Origin: Branchiostoma lanceolatum
Taxonomy: Eukaryota > Chordata > Leptocardii > Amphioxiformes > Branchiostomatidae
Reading direction: 5' to 3'
DNA: 64,000 bases
NCBI RefSeq assembly: GCF_035083965.1
Contig: NC_089723.1
Span: 2,976,001-3,040,000, forward strand
Made by a program: the position numbers and the translations under genes. Below are positions 56,119 through 64,000 of this stretch, piece after piece. Below the pieces are notes generated by a model. It had not been told where the DNA came from and ran no database searches. It worked only from the letters and a program-made list of their open reading frames with translations. Numbering within the stretch: position 1 is the stretch's first letter; each line of letters begins with the position of its first letter.

Positions 56119-57443
56119 CATGAACGAAGAGGTGTCAATTTAAAGTCTCTTGACCGACCATCTTCTAGCTTTGGATGGAGTACAATGATATGTGTATGTC
56201 GGTAGGTGTCGGGGAGACAATGATCAAGGTCGGTTTCGAGCCCCCTGGTATGTGTTCTTGGTACTGCAGCAGACCTTCCGTTTTTTTGTGTCTTGACCTG
56301 GACGTGCCATGGTCTTGATTGTTTGATGGCAGATACCTTGTGATGTAAGAAAGAAGTACTGTAGGTTTGGGCACCCTAGCGGCTTGCTCTAGAACTACAG
56401 GTGCGATGTTGTCAAAATCTTTGAAGGTAAATAACTTAAGACAGGAACGACGGATTGCCATCATATTTAATATGTAGGTAGCTCAGACAGAGATGTGCAT
56501 AATGAAGTGTCTACTGCCTGCCTATGTGCTCAGGCCAGAAACTTGCCCCTTGCTTTCCAGGAGGATCCTTCATGTAGTCCTGTCCCTTGCCCCAGCCTCT
56601 GCTTCCCGACTGTGCAAATTGTGCAAATTGGGACCTGATTTTTGTTGTTTGCTTCAGAGATAATGGCGTTATGTTCAGTGTGTTTTACGAGGAGCTGAGC
56701 CAAAGGAAGATCACACAGATGAAGGCCATGGACGAAGGACAACTTGCAAGTGAGTAGAAGTTTGTTTGTTTTTCAAATTTCATTCATAAATCAAAAGAAA
56801 ATACATGCATTGAACCATCCGTGAAAAGACAAAAAGTACGAATTATAACGTTAGTAATTCAAATTATTATGCTGATAATGAAAAAGTGAACGGCATACAG
56901 TACCCCCATTTTCCCCGGTGCTTCTACGGCTTTCCCCTCCTCATAGCTATAGAATATTTTACTTTATGTAAGAAGATCACATAATTAAGAATGGATTGAA
57001 ATGTAACATGGTTGGCCTTCCAGCTTTTATAGATGCACAATTTACCTTGTAAAATTACAATATTACCTCTAACGGGGGCTTCTGCGTTCAAGTTACCGGA
57101 CGTTATATAGAAGTTATTTACACATGATGTAAGCATCTCCTGGCTTTTACCACCAACTTTGCTACTGAAAACCATACTATTAGATAGAACTGCTGCATTG
57201 ATGTTGCATTGAGCTCGGAATCACCGCCTATCTCTTCCCTCTATAACGCCTGCTTCACCTCAAAAGCTATCAGTACATTTATGTTTACGCCCCCCTCCCC
57301 GCCCCACAGGTAACATCGGAGGGATGATGGGCCTGTTCATAGGAGCCAGCCTCCTGACCCTCCTGGAGGTGTGGGAGTACCTGTGGCAGCGGCTGAAGGG
57401 ATTCCTCGGGAAGTTCCGGGGTCCTAAGATCGTACAGGCCTAA
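47486..57443 (+). CDS. ASIC-like DEG/ENaC sodium channel subunit, copy 2, 12 coding exons
   Basis: Coding exons: 47486-47560, 48101-48192, 48713-48811, 49676-49808, 51231-51329, 52119-52244, 52988-53140, 53588-53732, 54249-54305, 54967-55117, 56658-56749, 57310-57443; 451 aa. Eleven exon lengths equal those of copy 1 and only the terminal exon is 6 nt shorter. Same hallmarks: TLHGLSR gating motif, TM1 from 33, [49 protein letters not shown], and TM2 with GLFIGASLL. Differences are mostly conservative and cluster in the extracellular exons 3-6 and 9-10 (for example exon 9 ends GTAGTAA|GTGAG, changing Gly-Lys to Ser-Arg at the next junction). The donor of exon 6 is remodelled by an adjacent MITE. 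An AATAAA lies at 57631. Both copies look intact; they probably form or join homologous trimers, and their ligand is unknown. Confidence 0.92.
48300..48480. repeat. (CATA)n and (GATA)n microsatellites, intron 2 of ASIC-like gene 2
   Basis: (CATA)n at 48309-48390 and (GATA)n at 48457-48478. Confidence 0.95.
48867..49133. repeat. 19-bp tandem repeat (TACATAATTCCGCCAGGGT) interrupted by a MITE
   Basis: About four units lie at 48867-48948 and two or three more at 49078-49133. Between them a MITE (48949-49077) starts TAGCCTCTACTCCG and ends GAGCCTGGTAGAGTCTA. Flanks TATAATTCC and CATAATTCC fit a 9-bp target duplication, although the tandem repeat makes that ambiguous. Confidence 0.82.
49478..49650. 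repeat. (ATTC)n / (GATT)n microsatellite just before exon 4 of ASIC-like gene 2
   Basis: Alternating CATT and GATT tetranucleotide blocks end about 25 bp before the exon at 49676. The same intron of copy 1 has only a short ATTCATTCAC there. Confidence 0.92.
50000..51230. other. Intron 4 of ASIC-like gene 2, largely unique sequence
   Basis: No exon recognised. The last ~130 bp (from about 51100) match the same intron of copy 1 (CATGGCCTAAGA, AATCCTGTCCTTTTTCACTT). The middle is AT-rich with no clear repeat family. Confidence 0.5.
52250..52487. mobile_element. MITE abutting the exon 6 donor of ASIC-like gene 2
   Basis: CTAGTTCTCATTTAAGTG on the left and AAATGAGAACGAGTGA on the right, with inner GTTACCGTTAGAAG and CGGTAACGGA arms. 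Same family as 25076-25330. It starts 5-6 bp after the donor, and the intron sequence AATACGTTAGCGC that directly follows the donor in copy 1 appears here only after the element. Confidence 0.85.
52508..52651. mobile_element. MITE, TAGCCTCTA terminal family, intron 6 of ASIC-like gene 2
   Basis: Left TAGCCTCTATCAGGCTCCAG and right TTGAGCCTGGTAAAGGCTA; inner AAATCGGCCGAATAG pairs loosely with TTGGCCAATTTCTAC. No matching target duplication. Confidence 0.75.
52811..52975. repeat. (GATT)n / (TTGG)n / (CGAT)n microsatellite before exon 7 of ASIC-like gene 2
   Basis: GATT, TTGG and CGAT tetranucleotide blocks. The same intron of copy 1 (38370-38500) also ends in ATTGATTTA/GTGATTTA repeats, so the tract pre-dates the duplication. 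Confidence 0.9.
53249..53495. mobile_element. TTAA-flanked MITE (piggyBac-like ends), intron 7 of ASIC-like gene 2
   Basis: TTAAACCCTTAAGCTGCCAG on the left, CTGGCAGCTTAAGGGTTAA on the right. TTAA target sites with CCC…GGG ends are the piggyBac signature. The interior is GC-rich and has further palindromes (CCCGGTTATAACCGGG). Confidence 0.8.
54110..54205. repeat. Diverged hexanucleotide array, intron 8 of ASIC-like gene 2
   Basis: GAAATTGAAATT and (GAACTA)n / (GAATTA)n units sit in the same intron position as the large array of copy 1. Confidence 0.8.
55206..55500. repeat. (CA)n and (CATA)n microsatellites, intron 10 of ASIC-like gene 2
   Basis: (CA)n at 55206-55272 with satellite CA-rich sequence to 55420, then (CATA)n to 55500. 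Open frames of His/Thr or Cys/Val here are artefacts. Confidence 0.95.
55503..56085 (+). mobile_element. 5'-truncated non-LTR retrotransposon, reverse transcriptase C-terminus and 3' UTR
   Basis: From 55503 the frame to the TGA at 55851-55853 gives [20 protein letters not shown], then [25 protein letters not shown] and FRDWLPQSR. This is the standard end of CR1/Jockey-type polymerases. The open frame of about 117 codons is intact. The 3' UTR ends near AATAAACCAGTATTACATAC and runs into (CATA)n. (CATA)n repeats lie on both sides, so the element either landed in a microsatellite or seeded one. Confidence 0.88.
56100..56500 (+). repeat. Dispersed repeat copy (GCACCCTAGCGGCTTGCTC family)
   Basis: Contains TCGAGCCCCCTGGTATGTG, GACCTGGACGTGCCATGGTC and CACCCTAGCGGCTTGCTC, as in 30041-30490. 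No gene. Confidence 0.65.
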
Positions 57444-57447
57444 ACTG

Positions 57448-57565
57448 TAATCTCCAAGCATATCTATCGGTGGCAAGGCAGTTTTAGAAAGGTCAGGAAG
57501 TATTCAAAGCCACCGCTTACCGAATGATACTGCATTTCCATCCGATAGATATGCTAGGAAATAAT
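57448..57565. mobile_element. Degraded MITE in the 3' UTR of ASIC-like gene 2
   Basis: Begins GTAATCTCCAAGCATATCTA five bases after the stop codon; AAGCATATCTATCGG is mirrored by CCGATAGATATGCT at 57542. The outer right terminus is lost. It lies between the stop codon and the AATAAA. Confidence 0.65.
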
Positions 57566-57630
57566 CAAGCTGCGCCTAACGACAGAAACGGGGGCATCTA
57601 CAATGGAGATTTTTAAAAGTTTTTTTTACA

Positions 57631-57636
57631 AATAAA
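57631..57636 (+). other. Polyadenylation signal of ASIC-like gene 2
   Basis: AATAAA 188 bp past the stop codon, followed by a GTTTTGTTGT stretch typical of downstream elements. Confidence 0.6.
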
Positions 57637-57949
57637 GTTTTGTTGTCGACTAGAACAAGACACAATATCTTAGCGTTAGCCACGTAACTATGTTGTTACT
57701 CTTCAGTTGCTGAATTGTTAAGCTGAAACTTATTACTACCTAAAACATGTCGGACTTGTAGTCACCAAAAGAGCAAAATTAAAGTTGGTACCATTTGTGT
57801 GCTTAAAGTACAAATGTAGCTTTTCTTGTTTTGGACTATTGTGAGGAACTGTATATTGAGTCACAGAACACAAGCTGCATTTGACCTATTACCCACAATG
57901 CATCCTTCGTGCATACGCATTTCAAATCTTGAACTAGCTTGTTTTTTTT

Positions 57950-58145
57950 TAAGTGTCTAACTAACACTATAGATAAAAAACAAATCTTTTCACGTTTCTT
58001 GTGTTTTGTTGTCTTTTTAGACTTTACATTTTGCATGATATTCAAATCTTGACATCAAGGGTTACACAAACCCGACTTAAGTCGCAGCGAGAGCGCAGCG
58101 AGAGCGCAGCGCGATCGCCGTCTAGTAGAATGTGAGCATACGAGA
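57950..58145. mobile_element. Partial TIR element with GCGATCGCCGTCTAGT end
   Basis: The right end GCGATCGCCGTCTAGTAGAA matches 58921-58940. It contains a short tandem GAGAGCGCAGC repeat at 58086-58113. The left end is unclear. Confidence 0.5.
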
Positions 58146-58710
58146 GAGTAAGAGACGGTCACGAGAGAGAAAGAATAATCAGTTATGCTCCTCACTCAAC
58201 AACAAATAACTCAAAGAGTGGTTCTCCAAATCTAATTTTCCTCCATTCTCTACGTACGCACGCCCGACTCCCTATAGCCCCTCTTCCAGGCCTGTTTTCT
58301 AAAAACGGGCGTTAAACGCTAAAACGTTTTTTTGTGTTTGGCAGACTTTTGGGGATCGCGCGTTAAAACATTTATTCACCGCGAGTGAATGGAAAAGTAA
58401 TCGCCCCCATCATCGATAATTAGGTTAGAGAGAAAGAGATAATGCGTCATGCACAAAAGGGGCAAACAAAGAAGTTCTTTCCACAGGGAGTTTCTCCGTT
58501 AGGACTTGCGCCTCCAAAGCGAGTGTGGTAACCGAGGTATTTGTGAGGTTTCTGAAGAACTTGAGTAGCTTTCCGTGTTTAGATAATTGTTTGCACTTCA
58601 CGAATCTTCTGTGGAAAATCTGATTTACGGGTAGATGTCACTAGATGGATCGGTCGCGAGCATAACTTTTTGAAAAGGGTTCTTTTGTCAATTAGTATAA
58701 CTTAAAAACC

Positions 58711-58943
58711 CCATTCCACTAGGACGGCGCTCGCTCCGCGCGCTCTCTGCGACCTAAAACTTAACAGAGCGCTCAGTGAATTTCAGAAATAAAAACAACC
58801 ATCTGTTTACACGTTGTGTTTTTTTGTGTCTTTCAGCCATGCTTTTATAGTTTGTATTATATTCCAATTATAAATTCAAGGGTTACACATATCCTATTCA
58901 GATCGCAGTGAGACCGCAGTGCGATCGCCGTCTAGTGGAACGG
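58711..58943. mobile_element. ~230-bp MITE
   Basis: Left CCATTCCACTAGGACGGCGC and right GCGATCGCCGTCTAGTGGAA are inverted. Inner sequence GTCTTTCAGCCATGCTT recalls the 57950 and 41311 elements. Confidence 0.75.
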
Positions 58944-58950
58944 GAGCCCT

Positions 58951-59187
58951 AGGGCCCTGTCACACTTGTGCGTATATTCAAGTGCGCATGAGTTGTGCAT
59001 TAACATTTCTTAGGTTTAACTAAAGTTTACGGGGAAGAAGTTGTTTTCTGCGTTGACCCACCGTTGTGCAGCCTAGTTATCGAACCAAGGAAATGACTTC
59101 TTGGGCTGAAAACTCAATCTTGACCAAAAACATGTTAATACGTAACTCATGAGGTCTTGTGTATACGCACAAGTGTGACAGGGGCTT
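58951..59187. mobile_element. ~237-bp MITE with GGCCCTGTCACACTTGTGCG ends
   Basis: Left GGGCCCTGTCACACTTGTGC and right GCACAAGTGTGACAGGGGCT are inverted, with GCATGAGTTG and TAACTCATGA as inner arms. It directly abuts the preceding MITE. Confidence 0.82.
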
Positions 59188-59657
59188 TATGTAGACTAGA
59201 GTAGACAGTATCAGAGCTCACACGGTGACGGCCTTTATCCAAGTAAATCATTATAAAATGCAGTTCTTTCAAGTCTGTCTGTATGTCGACTAAAATAGAT
59301 GGTGAAGTACAGTAATCTTGAGTTACAAGCGTTCGGTACTAACGTGGTTTCATGCAAAAAGCCACAATCGTTATGCTTATAATAGTAACGCATTTGCTTA
59401 TCAGTATGGTCGGTAAAACTGGAATAGTAAATTGTGGTTTAGCGATCAGCAATACAATTCAGGACCACAGGTCTGAGAGATTGGTGAACCATTTGTTATA
59501 AGACGATTCGTTGAAGGGCTAAACTCTTCAACCTTCAGTGCACTTCACTTTTTCAACCGCCATAACTTGTGTATTAGATTGTTTACCCTTACCGGATAAA
59601 TACCGGATAAATATTTTTTAACCTTCATGACCATCCCTGAACTTCGCAATGGAATAG

Positions 59658-59770
59658 AACACATGAATGAATGAATGAATGAATGAATAAATGGTTTATT
59701 AGGAAAAAGTATAACATGGCAGCTCAAAGCTGAATTACGTACACTGTACAATCATATATCACATTATCTT
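59658..59770 (-). mobile_element. Probable LINE 3' tail, antisense
   Basis: The reverse complement reads GCCATGTTATACTTTTTCCT, then AATAAACC and (ATTC)n. Only the terminal part is present. Confidence 0.4.
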
Positions 59771-60138
59771 AAAAACACAAGGAAAATACTTAAAACGTCT
59801 TCACATACATTATCAAAATATCCATAACGGTTAAAAAGTATCAAATTTATCTACAACTCGGTGACATAACAAGATTCTTAAAAGGTAATGAAGCAAACTA
59901 TTCTTTATCCCATTGTGATTAATTGTTGAGTAAGTGGACTAGAACTGCGATTCTAAAAAAAATCAAATTTTGATGATAACTTACTCAGTTCTCGACTCAA
60001 AAACTTTTCTTTTCAAGATTTCTTCGTGTAAAGAAAATCAAACCACCTTTTTCTTTCCTCAAAAATTTTGATTCTGAACTTGGATGAATTTCAGTACTAC
60101 CTCGTGCCGGTGGGTAACTGAGGGAGGATAACCTTGTT

Positions 60139-60276
60139 ACATGACATTCCCCAAGGTCACGGTAATGGCGTCCCGTAGCGGCAGCACACAGATTGATGAT
60201 GACATCCTTCTTTGTGTCCTCGTCATGATCTCGTCCCCAGTGTGCACAGAGGTTGATTACGTTAACGCGCTAAAAG
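60139..60276 (-). other. Exon-like open segment of unknown identity
   Basis: On the minus strand an acceptor-like TTTTAG precedes a frame INLCAHWGRDHDEDTKKDVI followed by INLCAAATGRHYRDLGECH, then a possible donor GTAACA. The segment is more GC-rich and less repetitive than its surroundings and looks like coding sequence, but I recognise no family and find no partner exons. The plus strand also holds a 58-codon frame from 60142. It could be an exon remnant, an unrecognised gene or chance. Confidence 0.2.
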
Positions 60277-60279
60277 TAC

Positions 60280-61830
60280 GTAGTACTTTAGAGTGCTCCA
60301 TTGCAGAGCGGCTGTAGAAAATTGTAGTCATCGAACACAGTTGATGTCAACATCTCGCCACGTAATTTGCGAGTGTCATTTTCTTTTATCATGGTAGCGT
60401 TTATGATCGAACTAATTGTATGGTCAACGTGAACGCTAGGAAAATGCGGAAATGCGTCGCTCACAAAATATTTTGTTCTAAAATGAGAACAACGCGTTAT
60501 TTTTCTGCTTTATCTTCAAACGGTTGTTACTGTATTTTTGCGATCACTTGCAAATCTGATAAAATTCAGGGTAAAATACGACGCAAATTTCGTTTATACA
60601 ATCATGTATCTTTACTTTTCTGACCTAGGAAAGTAAAGGATTTTCTTTTTTTTTTCCTCATTGATCAGTGTCTATCATTTTTCGTTCTTATCAATACTGC
60701 ATAGGTTTTAGTAGCAAAAATGTGCTATTTTCAATCTTACAACATTTGCAGGCAGATTGAAAAGGTTCAATTGAGCATAAATCCAGTATACTCAAGAGAC
60801 GATATGGACCCATTCATTTTACAGTTGTGAAATAGTATTACATCTTTCAAACATTTTGGACTTCATTTCTAAATACGGACTTTTCTAAGCTACTTAAACA
60901 TGAATAAATTTCCGCGTCTAGTGTTTCAAAAGAAAAGAAACGAACACAAAGCAAATATAGACTCCACGCAGTTTATTTTGTTGAAGTCACCTTTGATTCT
61001 TACATGTATGTCTGAACACTGAAACATACAATCTGAAAAGATACTGAAATTAGAATCTTTCATACAAAAACCATATATCTTGAACTCTGTATATGCGATA
61101 TATCAGACAAATATACCATAGCAACAACCGACAAAAAAACATTATACTCTTTCAGCCGTTATACAACGGCTTGTAGTACACTTAGCAACAATTTGAATGG
61201 TAGCATCGAGCAACATAGTTTCAAACGTAGCTTGATATGCGATGCTATAGAGTTTTCACAAAATCACTTGCGGACACTGCGTGCCTGTAGAGCTAGAGTG
61301 TTGCACTGAATGGCTATGATAATGAGTAACGGATACAACCATCACTGTCTATATCTTCTTCAACTAGATCTATTCTTGTTTGATCTATATTGCTAATCCA
61401 TATGTTACATCGTTGTATGTTGGAAATATCTAAAGCTGAAAACTGCTAGAAGATAGGAACTAAAGAATACATAAATCTAACAAAACTAACAACTGACTCT
61501 GTCTTGTCGAAATAAATATCCATCTTTCATTGATCAAGAAATACATAATTTCGATAAAAATCTACATCACTGATATGTGAAAAATGACAACAAAGTTCAC
61601 GAAACAAGCAGCAACAAACACAGTCACTTTTCAATACTGCACTCTTCTTTCTTAGAATATCTAAACAGGTTACAAAAAGCTGTTTTGCTAGTATCTAGAT
61701 ATTATTTTCTATCCGTTACCTTTGTTGGAGTCCTTGACAAGGAGGCATGCAGGCCGTTGTCCTTTCCCATAGTGTGGCGCAAATATAGTTAATGCAAACG
61801 CTTTTGCTTTTTAGTCTCAACGTTCTGCCT
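60280..61830. other. AT-rich gene-poor stretch downstream of FOXQ2
   Basis: No gene or repeat family recognised. On the minus strand AATAAA at 60972-60977 is a candidate FOXQ2 polyadenylation signal, which would give a 3' UTR of about 1 kb. Confidence 0.4.
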
Positions 61831-61834
61831 CGTT

Positions 61835-61990
61835 TTTTCCGCAAGGACGTTTGTTTTCAGTCATGAATTTTACTAGCGAGCGGTCAGGCTAGTTTGGTGA
61901 CTGCTCTGTCTCTTGATAGCCCGCCTGTTTCTTCGCAAGGACGTCCGTTTATAGGTTTGGATTTTACCGACACGCGATCGATCGTGTTCG
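61835..61990. repeat. Two-unit imperfect repeat in the FOXQ2 3' region
   Basis: CCGCAAGGACGTTTGTTTTC at about 61849 recurs as TCGCAAGGACGTCCGTTTAT at about 61933. Each is followed by a TTTTAC(T/C) segment and a GCGA-rich tail. Confidence 0.5.
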
Positions 61991-62000
61991 TCGGCTGTCT

Positions 62001-62900
62001 TCACTTGGGGTCAGGCTCCAGAAGACTGGCCATGTCAAACTTTCTTCTGGCAAAAGGAGAAATCTTCGCCGGCTTTTCCCGCGCTTTTTCCTGACAAGAG
62101 GTGTCGTTTGATAATGACGTGTGCTGTAGTGTAGGCCCGGTGTGTCGTTCTGCTGGCGAGACGGAGTCGTGTGAGGGACCGGGGGGCTTGCTGGGGCACG
62201 GGCGGGGAGAGGGGCTTGTCGCCCCGCCGGTCTCGTTAGACGACCCCGAGCTGCTGTTTCCGTCGTCCTCGGGGAGGAGACCCATGTGCTTCCGTACCTT
62301 CCGCTGCGCCCGGCGCCGCCTGAAGTCTCCCTGCGCGAAGTCGTCGACGTTGGCCGGATGGACGGCCCAGAAGTGTCCCTTCCCGTTCGCACTGCGACCC
62401 ATCTTCACGAAACAGTCGTTTAGGGACAAGTTATGTCGGATGGAGTTACGCCAGCCGGGCCCGCGGTTACGAAAGTAGGGATAGTTGTCTAGGATGTACT
62501 TGTAAATGTCGCTGAGGACGAGTTTCTTGTCCTTGGAGCTCATGATGGCCATGGCGATGAGACCGATGTAGCTGTGGCTGGGCTTCGGCTCCTCGTGAGG
62601 GATAGGCCCGAAGGACGCCCCGGGACCGACCGGTAGGTACGACCGGGGGTAGAACAGGTAGGAAGTGGAGAAGAACGGGTTGGTGGCGTACAACGGGAGG
62701 CGACCGTCGCTTGGCAGGTGGACGGACGGGGGTGGGTGGGCCCGGCCCCCGCAGTCGTACACGCACACGCCCTGGTATGGGAGCTGCGGACGGGGCACCG
62801 CGATGGTCTGCACCCCTTCTCGGGAGGAGGGCGCCTGGAGGCCCGAAGACGGCTTGACGTTGTACGGCATCATGTCTACCGGGCGCACGAAGTGATGCAT
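62001..62900 (-). CDS. FOXQ2: Forkhead transcription factor FoxQ2, intronless
   Basis: The 299-aa uninterrupted frame has its start codon at 62900-62898 and TGA at 62003-62001. The forkhead DNA-binding domain spans about 105-200: HSYIGLIAMAI, then DIYKYILDNYPYFRNRGPGW, recognition helix WRNSIRHNLSLNDCF (150-164), GRSANGKGHFWAVHPAN and DFRRRRAQRKVRKHMGL, with a basic nuclear-localisation-type cluster at 194-205. The GPGWRNSIRHNLSLNDCF, HPAN and GDFRRR signatures are those of FoxQ2 rather than FoxQ1, FoxC or FoxL. At the C-terminus FDMASLL (288-294) fits the EH1 pattern that recruits Groucho/TLE co-repressors. A Pro/Ser-rich linker lies between. FoxQ2 genes pattern anterior (apical) ectoderm in many animals. 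A later Met at position 10 or 11 is an alternative start. A short promoter lies upstream, with divergent orientation to the channel genes. Confidence 0.95.
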   Translation of the reverse strand: MHHFVRPVDMMPYNVKPSSGLQAPSSREGVQTIAVPRPQLPYQGVCVYDCGGRAHPPPSVHLPSDGRLPLYATNPFFSTSYLFYPRSYLPVGPGASFGPIPHEEPKPSHSYIGLIAMAIMSSKDKKLVLSDIYKYILDNYPYFRNRGPGWRNSIRHNLSLNDCFVKMGRSANGKGHFWAVHPANVDDFAQGDFRRRRAQRKVRKHMGLLPEDDGNSSSGSSNETGGATSPSPRPCPSKPPGPSHDSVSPAERHTGPTLQHTSLSNDTSCQEKAREKPAKISPFARRKFDMASLLEPDPK

Positions 62901-62959
62901 GCCTTAAAAGGCCTACAGTTAGAATATCAGACGAGAGTTGTACGACTGAGGACAAGACA

Positions 62960-63035
62960 GGTGCCTCATCCTTTAAAGGGAATCAGGCCACGCCCCTCTG
63001 ACGTAACGCTGAGCCTGACATTCGATTGGCTGGCA
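62960..63035 (-). promoter_or_regulatory. FOXQ2 proximal promoter motifs
   Basis: Upstream of the start codon on the minus strand, in order towards the gene: a CCAAT box (AGCCAAT, 63031-63025), a CRE-like TTACGTCA (about 63005-62998), a GC box GGGGCGTGG (62996-62988) and an AT-rich TTTAAAG (62977-62971) that could act as TATA. Motif matches only. Confidence 0.5.
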
Positions 63036-63383
63036 GAAAAACACGGAGTTTTATTGAAATATAGTTCAGTATATTCATGATTTTGTTGTAGCTTTCGTTT
63101 TACAAAAAGAACGAGAATTTACATTTGAAAAACACTGGTTCATGATCTTCTGCTAAGTTCGTAGAACTTTATAGAGGGAGGCAGTGAGTAGTCCTGCGTA
63201 AAAAAAAGCAATTTTGGATGGTCATAATCCAAAACGCTAAGTACTTTAATGGCCCTATTTTAACTCAGTACATGTGACGACATAAATCATAATTGGTAAC
63301 TTATAATAAATGCCTACGAACTTTACGTGGACTGTCTTAGTTTCCCTATGCTGAAATAAAACAAATATTTAGCCTAGATGCCA

Positions 63384-63433
63384 GACCCCCAATCTCTAAA
63401 AGGTCTATCGTGTTATTCTAGAGATTGGGGGCC
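63384..63433. repeat. Short perfect hairpin
   Basis: GACCCCCAATCTCTA and TAGAGATTGGGGGCC enclose about 20 bp. Possibly a tiny foldback element. Confidence 0.7.
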
Positions 63434-63540
63434 TTCATCCAGCCTTAAAAACTATAGGGTGACTTATCTATTTCATTTTCGCGTTCACAACATGGCAACA
63501 AAAACGTCCATTATGCTGTACACGTATTAGCACTCCTTAC

Positions 63541-63776
63541 TAGCCTCTACCAGGCTACAGAGGCGGCTGAAAAGAGTACAAATTAGCCAAATAGACAGAA
63601 AAACATGCAGGGTAAGATAGTCTAGATCTGCTATAAAGGTGCAGTTTGCCGCTCTGGGATAGCAGATTGGACCCTCTCTCCGTAGCCGACTCCCTAAGCA
63701 TGCTATTCACTCTATTTGGCTAATTTCACAAATTTCGACTATTTTTCCAGCCATCCGCGGAGCCTCGTAGAGGCTA
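63541..63776. mobile_element. MITE, TAGCCTCTACC terminal family
   Basis: Left TAGCCTCTACCAGGCTACAG and right GAGCCTCGTAGAGGCTA. CTCCTTAC flanks both sides (63533-63540 and 63777-63784). Its interior (AAATTAGCCAAATAGACAGA) matches the copies at 1371 and 3109. Confidence 0.85.
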
Positions 63777-63950
63777 CTCCTTACCTCGCCTATGTACACG
63801 TTTCATGTTAGCATTTGGCTGCACTCCTTACCTCGCCTATGTACATGTTTCATGTTAGCATTTGGCTGCACTCCTTGCCTCGCCTGTGTACATGTTTCAT
63901 GTTAGCGTTTGGCTGCACTCCTTACCTCGTCTGTGTACATGTTGTTATAG
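63777..63950. repeat. 47-bp tandem repeat at the right edge
   Basis: Units start at 63777, 63824, 63871 and 63918 with CTCCTTACCTCGCCTATGTA. The last unit is partial. The adjoining MITE target duplication CTCCTTAC is part of this unit. Confidence 0.9.
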
Positions 63951-64000
63951 TCGCAAACAATGATGGGAGGGGCGGCCGTTCAGAAATCCGTCATTATCGA

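Noticed and set aside
62101-62478. 125-codon plus-strand frame over FOXQ2
   Set aside because: Antisense shadow of the GC-rich forkhead coding sequence, which has clear family motifs on the minus strand.

Overview
The window is eukaryotic, intron-rich animal DNA with a very high density of short inverted-repeat transposons (MITEs), tRNA-derived SINEs, LINE 3' ends, minisatellites and microsatellites. The gene set (a NEIL1 glycosylase, a short ionotropic glutamate receptor subunit, two ASIC-like sodium channels and a FoxQ2 forkhead gene) and the repeat style fit an invertebrate deuterostome. I infer a cephalochordate (amphioxus, Branchiostoma-like). The species is not provable from the sequence alone.

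Layout. 1-3700: tandemly duplicated ~1.84 kb non-coding segment carrying several MITEs. 4798-14607 (+): NEIL1, 11 coding exons, 419 aa, with a 2.36 kb, 67-bp-unit minisatellite in intron 2. 16694-27708 (+): an ionotropic glutamate receptor-like subunit, 9 coding exons, 492 aa, lacking the amino-terminal domain and several canonical ligand and pore residues. 30534-57443 (+): two tandem, exon-for-exon duplicated ASIC-like DEG/ENaC channel genes (453 and 451 aa, 12 coding exons each), both preceded by a conserved probable non-coding 5' exon/promoter block. 62001-62900 (-): intronless FoxQ2, 299 aa, with a C-terminal EH1-like motif and a compact promoter upstream. The remaining DNA is gene-poor and repeat-rich.

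How the genes relate. There is no operon logic. NEIL1 is a nuclear DNA-repair enzyme, FoxQ2 a probable repressor-type transcription factor, and the receptor and channels are membrane ion channels. The channels are the one real local family: the duplication carried the promoter block, all introns and even intronic repeats, so the two copies allow each later insertion to be read against an empty site. Examples are a 2.3 kb TIR element, a MITE abutting a splice donor, and an inverted copy of an exon boundary.

All exon boundaries were read by eye from GT/AG sites and frame continuity. Identities and copy numbers are estimates unless a count is stated. No prokaryotic-type system, CRISPR array, rRNA or functional tRNA was found.
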